Shown here in pieces: positions 20,638 to 32,983 of a stretch of 64,000 bases of DNA. This stretch comes from Narthecium ossifragum (taxonomy: Eukaryota; Streptophyta; Magnoliopsida; Dioscoreales; Nartheciaceae). Within the stretch, counting starts at the first letter, position 1; each line of letters opens with the position of its first letter. The position numbers and the translations under genes were made by a program. The stretch spans positions 4,633,869-4,697,868 of the forward strand of contig OY986967.1 of NCBI GenBank assembly GCA_963920575.1, in the 5' to 3' direction. The notes beneath the pieces are model-generated. The model saw nothing but the letters and a program-made list of their open reading frames with translations, did no database searches and was not told the origin of the DNA.

Positions 20638-22814
20638 TATATGAGGGGTCTACTCGCAATCCTCTCATATCGGGTCTCTACTACTCCAATTGATCATAAT
20701 TGAGTTTGATCAGGCTTGATTGGCTGAATCTCGCTAGCTGGAACAAGTATGAGTTGATCTGCTGCAGATCTAGCTAAGCCTGATTGGGATAGAACTTGAC
20801 TGGGTCAAGTCTGAGTTGATCTGGATCAGGTTGATCGGGTTGGATTGGGCTGGGTCTGGATTAAGTGGCTGAATCAAGTGGTTGGGTTGAGTCTGATTCA
20901 AGTTGATTGGGGAATTGGATTGTTAAGTAGCTTGGCTGAACCGGACTGGATCCAAGGGGTGAGGGTCACCGGAGTGGATCGCCGGCGTTGGAAGGTCGTC
21001 GACGGTCTGGATACCGGCAAGAGAGGTCGCAGGTCAATGGGAATGAAATCTAGCGGGTTGGATTGGCCGGAAGGATGCCGGATCGACGGGATCTGGAGGA
21101 AACGGCGGTGAGGTTTGGGGTCGGCCGGCGTCGGGGACGAAGGGGAGCTCGGCGGGGGTCTGGAACGGTCGGAGAAGGTCGGGATGTCGGGATAGGAGGG
21201 CCGGAGAGGGCTTTAGAGGGAATTAGGGTGTAGATCGGGATCGGACACGGGTACGAGCGGTGGCTGTGAAGTTAGATGACGACGTGGTGATCACCGGAGG
21301 CGGTGAAGGGCGACGGGAAAGAGATGGCCGGGGTCGTAGGGCTCGGGGGAAGTGGATGGAGGTCTTGGATGGTAGCGGGGTGGCCGGAGAGGTAGAGGGG
21401 AAGGATGGCTGGCAGGAGGCTAAGGGTCGGGCACGCGAAAGAGAGGAAGAAGATGATATTGAGGTCGCAGGTGACGAGGAGAGAGAGTTCTTAGTCCTAA
21501 TATTGTTTAGATGATGTCAATATATGTTTGATGATAAAACATTGGTTTAATATTAATATCCCTTAATTTAGAAAGCATTAAAATCATATTGAATGTTTTT
21601 TTATACTGACGGTCGATGTGACAGATGATGCATGGATCGACCGCAGAAGCAGTTCATGGGAAAATAGGCGACGGTCGATGTGACGGTCGATGGACCAATC
21701 GACCGTGGGCTATGTGACCATGTCTTGGAGGTGCGACGGTCGAACGAGTAATCTACCCTGAGAAACCGTTTTCACAACAGAGCTGACGGTCGATGTCACG
21801 GTCGACCGTGAAGGTTGAGGGTCAATGGGTGGATCGACCGTGGCTCAAGAAAAGCCTGGCGGACGATGTCACGGATGATGCGACGGTCGACTGCCAGCCA
21901 GGAGAAGAGCCGTTAAAGAGCCGTTGCAGGAGTAGAAAATAGCCGTTGGGAGGCTATTTGGATGGCTTTGTAGCTCAGCTATAAAAGAGAAGTTGCAGCA
22001 AACTTGTCTGGCACTTAAGGGAGCTAAGGGATTATTGTAATAATATTCTAGCAAGTTTCTATCTCTTTATTAGTGAGCTAAACCTTTGTAAAACTACTTC
22101 AAGTGTGAAGTAAACTTTGAGAGAAATATCCAAAAGAGAGTTTGGAGGGATTGTAAGGTTGCCAAGAACTCGTAAGCTTGGTGGATAGATTGCCAAGCAC
22201 CCGGAAGCTTAGTGGACAACTTGTAAGAGTTCTTGCAAGTAGTGGAACCTCAAGGAGGTCATTGAGTGAAGTGGACGTAGGCAAGGTTGGCCGAGCCACT
22301 ATAAATTTTTTGGTGCAATCTCTCTAACTCTCATCTCATATCCTTGCTTTAATATATATTTTCTGCTCTTATCATTTGCAAGCATATGATTTAATTAGAC
22401 TCCTTCTATTTAGATTTCCTTAATTGATTTTATTATACAAGGCCTAAGATCAACCCCCCCTCTTAGACCTTCAAGAGTGATGATGTGGCGGAGAGAGAAA
22501 GTGACGAGGGCGAGGGTTGAGGGGAATACCGGTAGAGGCGGAGGCGGTGCCGGCTGCGGAGAAGGTGACTAGCAGGGAAAGAAGGTGGATCGATGGACGT
22601 TAGTTGAAGAGAACTCTTGGGTGGGGAAGAGAACTCAGTCTCTGGATAGTTCCTATTGGAGAACTAACCCTTGGATAACCCTAGTTAGAGGATTAAGCCA
22701 TTATTCTATGAGAAGCTACTCCTAAACTACTCTCTACTTTATTCATAAACTCAACTCATCATTGATCATGGATACATCATACCTAGACACTGAGGTCCTT
22801 TTATAGAGGACTCG
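20638..22814 (-). repeat. 3' LTR of D2, first part
   Basis: This is the reverse complement of the D1 LTR. The U5-like end is near 20638, the GC-rich leader at 20960-21480 and 22474-22600, and the TATA region at 22797-22810 (CCTTTTATAGAGG). The LTR is interrupted by a Sirevirus solo LTR (21489-22473) and by element G at 22815. It continues at 40104-40408. The left border is approximate. Confidence 0.75.
21489..22473 (+). mobile_element. Sirevirus solo LTR, 985 bp
   Basis: It is homologous along its length to the Sirevirus LTR at 5391-6527, including the palindrome array (21608-21900) and the end CTTAGACCTTCA. It is flanked by an exact 5-bp duplication AGAGT (21484-21488 and 22474-22478). It has a clear TATA box (TATAAAA, 21980-21986). 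The first bases, TCTTAGTCC, have lost the usual TG. A solo LTR arises by recombination between the two LTRs of a full element. Confidence 0.92.
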
Positions 22815-22867
22815 TGTGAGGACATGTCCCTCTACTCCTGAGTTGACCGTCTGGGTCGGGCCCGTGG

Positions 22868-23012
22868 CGCGTTTGGATCGGCGTTGGATCCCAGCGGATC
22901 CAAGGGATCCAAAAATGGGTGGATTCCATTTTTGGCGTCCGCTCTTCCTGAGCGGACGACGTTTTTGGAATCCACGGGGCGGATTCCGGATCCGCCCCTT
23001 GGCCAAACAGAC
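22868..23012. repeat. Small fold-back MITE-like sequence
   Basis: It starts GCGTTTGGATCGGCG and ends TTGGCCAAACAGACC, so the ends are roughly inverted. Inside, GGATCC words and the inverted pair GTCCGCTC/GAGCGGAC suggest a hairpin. It replaces a stretch present in the related LTR at 52860-52970. No duplication was identified with certainty. Confidence 0.4.
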
Positions 23013-23189
23013 CCTAGGTGGACCTGGGATCGGAAGATCCGGGCTTGGGCTTGTGTTTTAGTCCAAGTTTGGCTTTCTCGGCGAATCTGTGCCAGGAAGT
23101 TGAGATGGTGGGCTTTCTGAGTGGACAGTCACCGTTGGCCATCGCTCTCCATTGTCAGAGGTGAGAAGAAAGATCTTCTCTCCTCTCGC

Positions 23190-23280
23190 TTATCCTCTTC
23201 CCCCTTCCTCCTCTCTTCTTCGGCGAGTTCTTCTTCTTTTTCTTCTTCTTCTTCTTCCTTCTTCTTTTCCGCGGCTCTGT
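23190..23280. repeat. TTC-rich microsatellite
   Basis: A CT/TTC-rich tract (core near 23220-23265) in the LTR of G. It generates apparent Lys/Glu-rich and Arg-rich ORFs on the minus strand that are not genes. Confidence 0.75.
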
Positions 23281-24651
23281 TTCTTTCCCCGGTTTCCAGC
23301 TGTGCCTTCTTCCCTTCCGTTCTCCCTCCTCCGGCCATCAAATTGAGTGCTTGTGTCGCGCCCTGACCCCCGAAAGCCCAACCAAGCCGGACGATGCGAA
23401 CCGGAACCTAACAAACTGCGAAAAATTTTTGCGAGGGTTCCCTCTAACCTAATAGTCTCCCTAAACAATTCATCAGACACCCTCAATTAAAAATTAAAGA
23501 TTTAAGAAACCTCAAACTTAAAGATATCAAATCCCAAGTATAATATACAAAACCTCAAAGAGGGAAAGATCAACTACAAACATATATACACTCCCGTAGG
23601 AGGCTAACTATACAAGGGTTCTGGGAAAAACAGATCACCACTTCTCAGACTCCGCCAGGCGCCGCCACACTGCCGACCAACTGCCCGGTAAGGGCCACCG
23701 AAGAGAAGCTAACGCATGCACCTGCAAAACGCAGCCCGAGTAGAAATGAAAACTAAGCTCAGCAGGGAAACTACACTACGACACACAAAAGAAAGAGGGA
23801 AACGCAACAGTATCGCCCTCTAGTAAAGCCTAGGTGTACACAGGGGTCCCATAACCCCACCGTGTGTCCCTGAGGTCCACGGTCATGATCTTCCAGTAGA
23901 ACTGATCACATGACAGGTCACAGTCAGTAAGCAGGAAACCAACACTGCTGACTCACAAACAGGAAACCGGCACTACTGGCAGGAAATGACACCGTTGAGT
24001 AGGCACACCCTTTACTCAGGAGTCGTCACAACTGGACACCAGCTACACCTCAGAACCCGACTCGAGACCTACACGACCTCTATAATCATCAATCAACAGG
24101 TGTTCAAGTCATCTAGGCCTATCATCAAAAATCGATTGAACACCACCTTTCAAACCTGGACCAAGCTACCCAACCCCGGTCCTAGGGCTAAATCCGAGCT
24201 TCCAAGCCTCGGGACGGCGACCCACAGATCGCCCACGCGCTACCCTTATGCAACTAATGCACAACCAGATGCATGCTATGCACAAGTGTAGGAAAACAGA
24301 TAAGCATGCAAAGATGCGATGGTTAAATAAACAAGGTCTAGGCTCGGCACCCTGCCGGGCCGGGGTGGTGAACAGTAAAAAAGGTCAAGGAGCTGCTACA
24401 GTGGTAACCCCACCAACTACAGCCAGTCCGTCAAAAGATAGCATGTTACGGGAAGCAACCCCGACAAAGAAGACTAGCAGTACAACATGCTATCTAAACA
24501 TCCCGGGAGTCGTCATTCTCCCGGTTCACCACTACCCCTCATTTTTGGGGCTAACATGCTCAAGACTATGTACAAGTTATAAATTGGTAAAGAAAACCGC
24601 ATATGCGAAGCCCCGCGGGCAAACCCATCGAAAACGCCTCTCAGCCACCAA

Positions 24652-25435
24652 AGAGATCGATCTCTCTACCAGAGAAGATCGATCTTCTTAGTGCTTGGGA
24701 AGCCTCGCACAGTCAACCGAAAGGGATTGATCTTCTCCACCAGAAGGATCGATCTTCTTCGTGACTCGGGCCCCGTCCATGCCAGCCAAGCAAGGATCGA
24801 TCTTCTTCGTGACTCGGGCCCCGTCCATGCCAGCCAAGCAAGGATCGATCTTCTTCGTGACTCGGGCCCCGTCCATGCCAGCCAAGTAAGGATCGATCCC
24901 TCTCGGGCTGGGCATGACGTCCCACAAATGATCGATCTTTCCTCAAGAAAGATCGATCCGAATGAGTTCACCGGCGAACCGCCGGTGAGAAATACCGCTG
25001 AAAACTCCACCAAATCCCATAAAACCTTGGGATCTTGTAGTACGAAGGACCACGAGCCCAAAACCGAAGATTTCATTGAAAACAAACATGTATATAATCA
25101 GATCTAAGCAAACCAAACCATAATCAAACTCAAACCTCACAAATCCAAAAAAACAAGTAGGTAGAATCCCTACATAGACTAGAGCAGCTTCAATCCCAGC
25201 TGTTAAGCCCTGGATCGTCCTAAATCTCCTTCAAATCCAATCGGATCTCAACTCAAGAACGCGGATTTGAAAAGAGATCAAAGAAGAGGGTTTCGTTCAT
25301 TCTATAGACGGACAAACCGCCTTATAAGAGATCGATCTCTTCTCAAAAAGAGATCGATCTTTCATGACGAACCGACGTAACTTTCTGGTACTAAAAGAAC
25401 GATCTCCTTAGCAAGGAAAGATCGATCCCCTTTGC
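24652..25435. repeat. GATCGATC palindrome array in reverse LTR
   Basis: There are about a dozen GATCGATC words, often in larger palindromes such as AAGAGATCGATCTCTT (25326-25341) and AAAGATCGATCTTT-like variants (24930-24950). Copies lie near 24657, 24677, 24749, 24797, 24845, 24893, 24930, 24949, 25330 and 25352. Confidence 0.85.
24746..24889. repeat. 48-bp tandem repeat, three units
   Basis: GGATCGATCTTCTTCGTGAC starts at 24746, 24794 and 24842, and a partial copy starts at 24890. Units are nearly identical and a multiple of three, so ORFs on both strands (24666-25107) show repeated peptides. These ORFs are not supported as genes. Confidence 0.92.
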
Positions 25436-26089
25436 CCAGAAAGCTAGACTTGGGCTAAAACGCAAGCCCAAGCCATGATCCTTCGATCCCGGGTCCACCT
25501 AACCATTCTAGTCAAACATTTACACAAACACGATAAGTGTGTACACACGCGAGTATGAAACAAACTGATAAGGCGCAATTTACCAAATTGCTCTTGCGAC
25601 CCACAACGAGCCACGGGTACGACCCAGACGGTCGACCCAGGAGTAGAGGGGCAGGTCCTCACAGCTTGAGGGCTCGTTGGATTCGTGGCAGCATGAGGAA
25701 GATTCATGGCTTGGTTTAAAACCGGATTGGTGCTCGAATAGGGGGGGTTCAGCCGAGGTTTGCTTAGTTCGGTAGGTTTCTTCCTACATGGGTTTAATAT
25801 GGGTTTTCTCTTAATCTAGCCAGTGGATCTGGGTGTTCTTGGTGTTGTTATGTGTATCTACGTTAGCTTGCTTATTGGTTTGAGTTTCATATAATTTGAT
25901 TGAGATTTTAGTAGGATTTTAGCATGTTTAAACTCGGATTTTCCGATTTTGCCGTTCTTGAAGAACAACCCGTTTACGGCGGATTTTCCGGTCTGTAGAT
26001 ACCAATTTTGACTAAAGTCAAATTTGAGGGTATTTACAAAATTACCCCTACTCGCCTAAGACATTCCTCGAAGGCACGTTATTAGACAT

Positions 26090-26745
26090 ACAAGTTCAAA
26101 CACACAAAGAGCACACATACACTACTCTATATGTGATCCTTCATGGTTTTGAAAGTATCCTACACAAATCAGGAGCATGAAGGGTGTTTCGGTAATTTTA
26201 CCCGTCCAAGGGTATTTTAGGAATTCAGGGCAAAATACATGCCTGAACTCTATAAATATCAAATCATAACCCTATATAGCTTTTACGGCATCCTACAAAA
26301 GCTAAGTCAATATAGGGGGTATTTTGGGGATTTAAGTAAAATATATGCTTAGATTCTCTCCTATGATCCATCATGCCTTTTACATGAGTTGGATCACATC
26401 CTACTTAAGTTAGAAGGACTCGGGGGCATTTTGGTAATTTTTCCCACCAGGGGGTATTTTGGGAATTATGACCAAAATACAGGTTCAAGGATCCCTACGA
26501 TATTTAAGAAATACCTCTGTATGGTTTTTATAACATCTTATACAAACCGGAAGCATAAAGGGTATTTTGGTAAATTTTACCTTCTAGGGGTATTTTGGTC
26601 ATTCTAGCCAAATATAGGCTTGACCCACCTAGAACATTCTAAATTAGTCCTTAATGGTTTTGAAGGCATCCTACATAAACCAGGGAAATATAAAAAGGGC
26701 ATCTTTGATCATTTAGCTCACAGGGGTATTTTGGTCATTGCTCCA
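26090..26745. repeat. Degenerate repeats with GGTATTTTGG core
   Basis: About six diverged units of roughly 100-150 bp each contain a GGGGTATTTTGGTCATT-like block and a CATCCTACA-like block. Similar units reappear at 30040-30300, on the other side of element I. They are part of the H LTR. Confidence 0.65.
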
Positions 26746-26812
26746 AATACACATTTGTCACAAACGCACATGACAAATATTATTTCCACCCTTTAAAGTA
26801 TCATTTATTTTA

Positions 26813-29800
26813 TAGTTAATTGGTAAAAACACCAGTTTAATGAAATATATTGTTAAAAACCCCATTAGTAATTTTTTTAAGGTATTAACCCCATCAATTA
26901 AGTATTTTAGTTAGTTGTTAACAATAGGTGACAAAAATACCCCTGTGAAATCCGGCGGCTGAGGTTCGCTGGAGCTTGATCGCCGGCGGGGAGGGCTCTT
27001 CGGGGCGGAGGACCGGTGCATTTGCATTCGTGGAGGTCTCAGGAGTTGATCCACCGAGTCCGATCGTGGAATACGGCTCCGAGGTGGCCGGATTTAGAGG
27101 TGGCGACGCGGTGGTTTTGGGTGGGCTTGGTCGGCACCGGAGGAGACATCTGCGAGGGTGGAGAAGGTCGGAAGTGGGTAAAGGAGAAGATTTAGGTGAG
27201 TTTAGAGGTTGTTTGGAGACGTTGATGTGGTCGGAGTGGCGGTGACGGAAGGTGGTCGGCGGTGGGTTGATGCCGGCGTCGGAGAGGAGGGGCAATAGAG
27301 GTGTTTGAGGTCGAGAATGGAGTGGGGGAGATGATAGGAGTAGTTTTCGGGTGATTTTAGGGTGGTTCGGTGGCGGGAGAGTGGCGGACGGTGAAAAGGC
27401 CGGAGCGGCTCAAGGTGGAGCCGATCAAAGCCGCAAACAAGCCGGGACGATGAAGTCCCGGCTTGCGGGTGAGCTGAGCTGAGCCGGCTGAGGAAGAGAG
27501 AGAGAATCAATGGGAAAATCGAGAAAATTAGAAAAAAAAATTAGGAAAAAATTGGGAAAAATTAGTAAAAAGTGAGAAAAAACATGGGAATAAAATATGA
27601 GAAGTGAATTCATTAATCTGATATCTTGACTCGGTTCATTACTCCGAAATGATACGAAAAAGTGGTAGAAAATATGGAAAAAGATAAAGAAAATTACAGA
27701 ATGAAAGTGGGGGTGATTGAAGAAACTGAATTTTAGCCAATTAAGTTGTAATTTGAAGAGTTAAAAAGATGTAAATGCATGAAGATGAAAATGCATTGAA
27801 AAAAATAAATGAATTAAGAAAGATGAAAATGAATTTAGAAATATGAAAATAGGGTTAAGAAGATCAAAATAAAGTTAAAAAAAAGAAAATACATTTAAAA
27901 TGATGAAAACAGAGTTAAAAATGAAAATGAAATAAAAATGAATTGAGAAAGATGAAAATGAATTGTCAAAGATGAAAATGAATTGTCAAAGTTGAAAATG
28001 AAATAAAAATGAATTGAGAAAGATGAAAATGAAATAAAAATGAATTGTCAAAGATGAAAATGAATTATCAAAGATGAAAATGAATTGAGAAAGATGAAAA
28101 TGAATTTAAAAAGATAAAAATGAATTTAGAAAGATGAAAATGAATGTAAAAAGATGAGAATAGGGTTAAAATGATAAAAATAAAGTTAAAAAGATGAAAA
28201 TAAAGTTAAAAATGATGAAAATAGACTTAAGAAGATGAAATTGCATGAAAGATGAAAATGAATTCAGAAAGATGAAAATGACTTCAGAAAGATGAAAATG
28301 AATTCAAAAAGATGAAAATGAATTTAGAAAGATGAAAATGAATGTAGAAAGATGAAAATGAATTTAAAAAGATGAAAATGCAAGAAAGATGAAAATGAAT
28401 TCAGAAAGATGAAAATGCATTTAGAAAAATGAAAATGCATTTATAAAGATAAAAACATAGGGAAAATGGATTTAGAAAGATGAAAATAAAGTTAAAAATA
28501 TGAAAATACATTTAAAAAGATAAAAATTCATTTTCATCTTTCAAAATTCATTTTTATCTTCCTGAATTCATATTCATATCTCAAAATTCATTTTCATCTT
28601 TGTGAATTCATTTTCATTTTTTCTGGATTCATTTTCATCTTTTTAAATGCATTTTCATGTTTCAAAAATCATTTTCATCTTTCTGAAAGCATTTTCATCT
28701 TTCTGAAATCATTTTTATCTTTCTGAATTCATTTTCATTTTCCTGAATTCATTTTCATCTTTGTGAATTCATTTTCATCTTTTTAAATACATTTTCATGT
28801 TTCAAAAATCATTTTCATGTTTCAAAAATCGTTTTCATCTTTCTGAATTCATTTTCATCTTTTAAAATGCATTTTCATGTTTCAAAAATTATTTTCATGT
28901 TTCAAAAATCATTTTCATCTTTCTGAATTCATTTTCATCTTTGTGAATTCATTTTCATCTTTGTGAATTCATTTTCATCTGTTTAACTCTATTTTATCAT
29001 TTAAATATATTTTCATCTTCTTAACTTTATTTTTATCTTTTTAAATGCATTTTCATCTTTTTTAACTCTTCAAATTACAAGTTAATTGGCTGAGATTCTC
29101 CATCAAGAGTCTCTTCGGTCACATCCACTTTTCTTCTATAAATTTCATTATCTTTTTCAATATTTTCCATGCTTTTCTACCACTTTTTTCCTATTTTTCT
29201 ACCATTTTCCCCTATTTTCCTATTTTTACCCGGCTTTTCTCTCTCCTCTTCCTTTATCTCCACCCCCGGCTCGCCTCCCCAGCCATCGTCTTGATCACCA
29301 TCGGCTGAAGTGGCTCGATCAAACAGCTGGGAGTTGCCGGAGCCCGATCGCCGGCAAGGAGGGACGTCCGGTGGTCGGCGTCGGTGGGGATGTGATCGTG
29401 ATGGCATGAGGACTTCATCCCCTGGGTCAAATCGCCGGTGGCGCAGCCGTAGGCGATGGATCGAAGGTAGCGTCGCCGGCGGGTCTTGAAGGTAGGAAGG
29501 TGGACGTCGTCACCGGATTTGAGACGGAGATGAAGGAGAAGAGATCGGGAGGGTTAGGGGGTTCCGGATCTAACTATTGTGAAGGACGGCGAGGCCAGTA
29601 GTAGCGGCGGTTCTCGACGGTGGCGGCGCCGGGTTGCAGCAGGGGAGCTCGAGTGTTGGAGACGAGGACAACGGAGGCGTCTGTGTCGGAGGGAGGAGCT
29701 CGGGGGTGGGTTTCGTGGGTGAGGACGGTCGCCGGGGTCCTGGGCGACGCTGGACGAGGTCTGGGGGGGCGTCAGAGCTCTTTGACGGTCACCGGAGAAG

Positions 29801-29995
29801 AGAGGGGAGACAGGAGAGAGAGGAGAGAGGAGAGCGCGGGAGAAAAAGGAAAAAAAAATATAAAAGGGCATTTTCATCTTTTTTTTGTGTTTTGGGCTTA
29901 TTAGCAAAAAAAAAAGTGGGTATGGGGTTTTTGGCAAATAGCATGGGGTGTTGGACAAAGATACTACCAGTTTTGGAATTTTGGCCTAATACGCC
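26813..29995. mobile_element. I: large fold-back element, Mutator-like
   Basis: It is flanked by an exact 9-bp duplication TTTATTTTA (26804-26812 and 29996-30004). The two halves are inverted relatives: for example, 27651-27770 (AAAAGTGGTAGAAAATATGG, later TTGTAATTTGAAGAGTTAAA) matches the reverse of about 29060-29190. The outer ends share AAAAACCCCAT. The centre is two opposed repeat arrays. GC-rich segments (26940-27480 and 29270-29830) hold only compositional ORFs. The 9-bp duplication and long inverted arms point to a Mutator-like, non-autonomous element. Confidence 0.7.
27736..29070. repeat. Opposed GATGAAAATG arrays forming a giant hairpin
   Basis: From 27736 to about 28525 a roughly 20-bp unit, GATGAAAATGAATTNAGAAA, repeats some three dozen times. 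From about 28527 to 29070 the inverse, AATTCATTTTCATCTTTCTG, repeats some two dozen times. The switch is at about 28520-28530. A transcript crossing it could fold on itself over hundreds of bases. Confidence 0.9.
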
Positions 29996-30897
29996 TTTAT
30001 TTTAAAGGCATTTTTGTCCAAAACATATATGGAATCTACACCAACCAAAGTACCAAAAGGGTATTTTGGTAATTTCACTCTCATATCATCCTTCTTAAAT
30101 CTTTGACGACATCCTATACAAGCTACATGGGTCGAGGGTATTTTGGTCATTTTAAACCTCTAGGGGTATAATGGTCCAAAATAGATGTGAAAGCATTCCT
30201 ACCCGCTCTAGGGGCATTACGGTCAAAAGACAAATGATCTATAACAGGGGTATTTTGGAAATTTACACTTACCCCTTGTCTAAGGGCGTTATGGTAAATT
30301 ATAACATGTTCAAATATTTAAAATTTGAATAAATATGTGAAATTTGAAGTTCAAATTCAAAATCAAGTTCAAATTTGAATTCAAATAGATCCCAACTCTA
30401 AATCTAAACCACCTAAATCCTACCCTCTTAACCACGCAAATATTAACTGCACATATCTTCCGAAACCAATTTAAACAAAAGTGTTCATGTCCATACCTAC
30501 GCCATCAACATTATAAAATGTGATGTGGCATCATATAATTGGAGTAGGGTGTAACCTAAGACGAAAGTTCCGAGGGAGCAACATACCATGCCTCCCAACA
30601 AACCCAATCTCTTCTCAGCCGTGAGATGCTTCTCACTCCCACAACATTTCCAATCTCATTGGGGTTTAACTTAAGATAGAAGTTCCATGGGAACAACATA
30701 AAGCCTCCCAACAAACTCAATCTCTTCTCATCCGTGAGATACACATATGCATTCTCTCAGCCGTGAGATGCTTTTCACGCCAACAACTTTTCAAATTTCA
30801 TAAATCCCGCCTAAACCTCTTCTAACACCTATAAATAGAGGGGGAGGGGGGTGAACACAAGAGGGTTGAACACATAGAAGGCTTGGAGAAGAAAAAA

Positions 30898-31034
30898 ACT
30901 TATTTCCTTGAAGACGCCGAGAGATAGGAGAAGGAAACTTATTTCTTTGAAGAAGCCGAGAGATAGGAGAAGAAAACTTATTTCCTTGAAAACGTCGAGA
31001 GATAGAAGAAGGAATTTTATTTCCTTGAAAATCA
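30898..31034. repeat. 39-bp tandem repeat, about 3.5 units
   Basis: CTTATTTCCTTGAAGACGCC and variants recur near 30898, 30937, 30977 and 31015 with about 39-bp spacing. The repeat lies just downstream of the TATA-like element of H, probably in its transcribed part. Both strands show repeated-peptide ORFs here, which I do not call as genes. Confidence 0.8.
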
Positions 31035-32816
31035 TGCCATCAAACCAAAAGTCCAAAGCAAGAGATTCAAGGGTTCTTCATCGGCAACGAAGGTGCGGGT
31101 CGAAGGCCTAAGCCTTCACCCAAGATCCTTCTATTTCCTCCCCCTTCTTATTTTTTCATTTAGGATGTAACGGGATTTTAAGGCCCGAATCCTTAATCAA
31201 GGGTTTTCCCTTTTGGGTTGTAATTGATGGGTTGCCAATCTCATCATTGGTATACAGTTCCCAAAGAAAACAGGATCTGCAGCTTGTGATGATATTGGAA
31301 ACTCAGGAGTGTTGTTCTCGCAAATCCCACCATGTAATTCGAATTTTTGATCACAATAAAATTAACAAATCTCGTTCCCCCGAGATCTAGATTTTATTGT
31401 CGAACACGGTCTATACATGCATGATCGGAATTTATGATGAACATGAGAGTTGGAGATCTTTGGGTCTACTCTCAAGTCCAACCAGTTTCATATTTTTCTG
31501 ATTTTCCTATGAATTTCTATGATTGTCCTCTGGATGGGCTGCGCAGCAGCAATTAGAGAAAATTAGTGATGTTAATGGTTTTTATTAGTGTTTTCCTGGT
31601 AATCAAGCCGTTGGATGTTTCCCGGTTTTGGATAAGTCGATCCCAGCATGTTTATCTGTGTTTTTTCTAAGTTGGATCTCGAATCCGACGTCATTTGGAC
31701 GTCGGATCGATGATGTCGCTTAGCCTCTAATTAGGGGATCTTGATGATTAAATAATATTATATGTTCATCTGTGTTTTCGGAGTTGCTTCCCGTTGCAAG
31801 GGTTCGCGGTTGACGGTCACGGTACCGTCGTAATGCCGGGACCTGCTGCGGATTGGCTGGCAGCGGTCGTTGGTATCGCTGCAACAGTTCAGTTAGACAT
31901 GTCTGTTATCTTATCATATTGTTGCATGCTTACCTCTTATCTGCGCATGATCATAGCATGCATTTTGATTGTGTATTAGATGCATAAGGATAGGGTGTGG
32001 GCGATGGGTTGATCGCCGATTCGAGACTTTCGGGTAGCTCGGATTTAGCTCTAGTACCGTGGCGGGTAGCATGGTCTAGGCTGGATTTTAGTATCAGTCG
32101 ATATCGATGATAGGCTTAGATGACTTGAATACATGTTGATTGAGGTTTAGAGGTCGTGTTAGCCTCGAGCCAGGTGCTGAGAGTGCAGCCGGTGTCGTCG
32201 ATTCATCCTTGGGCAGATGTTGTGCCTGCCCGGCAGAGGCTTGTCATGCCCAGCAGTGTCTTCTTCTTGTTGTACTTAGTGTTTCCGGGAAGGGCCCAGT
32301 TCGTTAGGGTGACCATGGTTGGATACCTAGAGACACTGGTGGGGTTATGAGACCCCGTAGCACACCTAGGCCTAGCCTGGGGGTGACACTGTTGTGTTCC
32401 CTCCTTTCTGTATGTCGTAGTGTAAAACCCTACTGAGCAAAGTGCTCACTCCTACCCGGACTACGTTTTGCAGGTGCAGGCGTTAGCTCTTCTTCGGTAG
32501 CACCTACCGGGCAGGTGTGTGGTGGCGTGGCGGCTTCTGGCGGTGCTTGAGAAGCGATGATCGTCATCTATACCCTTTCTGTTTAGATAGCATCCTACAA
32601 GAGTGTGATGTATATGAATGTACCCTTTGAGGTTTTGAAATCTTATTATATTATATCTTTTGAGCTTGTTAATTATTGTTAATTAAGGGTACTTATGAAA
32701 TGTTTAGGGAAACCAGTAAGCTAGAGGGAACTCTCGCCAAAATTTTTCGCATTTAGTTAGGTTCCGGTTCGTGTCACCCGGCCTGGTTAGGCCTTCGCGG
32801 TTCGAGGCGTGACAAC

Positions 32817-32829
32817 TTGGTATCAAAGC
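32817..32829 (+). promoter_or_regulatory. Primer binding site of G
   Basis: TTGGTATCAAAGC lies two bases after the LTR end. It differs by one base from the usual initiator-Met type PBS (TGGTATCAGAGC). It shows that this LTR is the 5' LTR of the element. Confidence 0.88.
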
Positions 32830-32983
32830 TTAGGTTGTGGATCCCTGGGATAGGATCAGGATTCGGTTGAGATTAAGCGTGGGATGTGATAATTTTTTGT
32901 CTAGAACATCCGCGCATCCTCTTCTGTGATGTGCTGTGCTTTTCGCTTTTTCGCGGTGTTGTTTGTTTTGCCGTTTCTGATGG

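Larger units (their letters stand above)
23352..25663 (-). mobile_element. Reverse solo LTR of the G-like family
   Basis: It starts TGTCGCGCCC and ends CAGGTCCTCACA, the inverse of the G LTR ends, 2312 bp. Joining its flanks restores the sequence seen without insertion at about 53255-53295 in the related solo LTR, although only about 3 bp (GCT) appear duplicated. It carries 48-bp repeats and GATCGATC palindromes. Confidence 0.75.
25994..31406 (+). mobile_element. H: solo LTR of about 2.2 kb with a nested element
   Basis: The ends are TGTAGATACC and TTGTCGAACA, flanked by the exact duplication CGGTC (25989-25993 and 31407-31411). The uninterrupted target is seen in the related LTR near 53585-53595. 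Without element I the length is about 2.2 kb. A TATA-like CTATAAATAG lies at about 30830-30839, followed by a short repeat leader and AATAAAATT near the 3' end (31358). No coding region or inner PBS is seen, so a solo LTR is the best reading. Confidence 0.82.
22815..32814 (+). repeat. 5' LTR of G, expanded to 10 kb by insertions
   Basis: It runs from TGTGAGG to GGCGTGACA. Removing the nested solo LTR (23352-25663) and element H with its duplication leaves about 2.3 kb, similar to the related solo LTR at 52801-55835 without its own insert. Recognisable LTR blocks are 25664-25993 and 31407-32814. Confidence 0.8.

Noticed and set aside
24666..25107. ORFs of 138 and 139 codons on both strands with repeated blocks
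   Set aside because: They arise from a 48-bp repeat inside an LTR; both strands are open and no family is recognised.
26918..27510. GC-rich ORFs as captured host gene exons
   Set aside because: Overlapping frames on both strands, low-complexity composition, and no recognisable protein. A captured fragment is possible but not supported.
29554..30005. ORFs of 94-134 codons
   Set aside because: Compositional ORFs on both strands within the fold-back element I.
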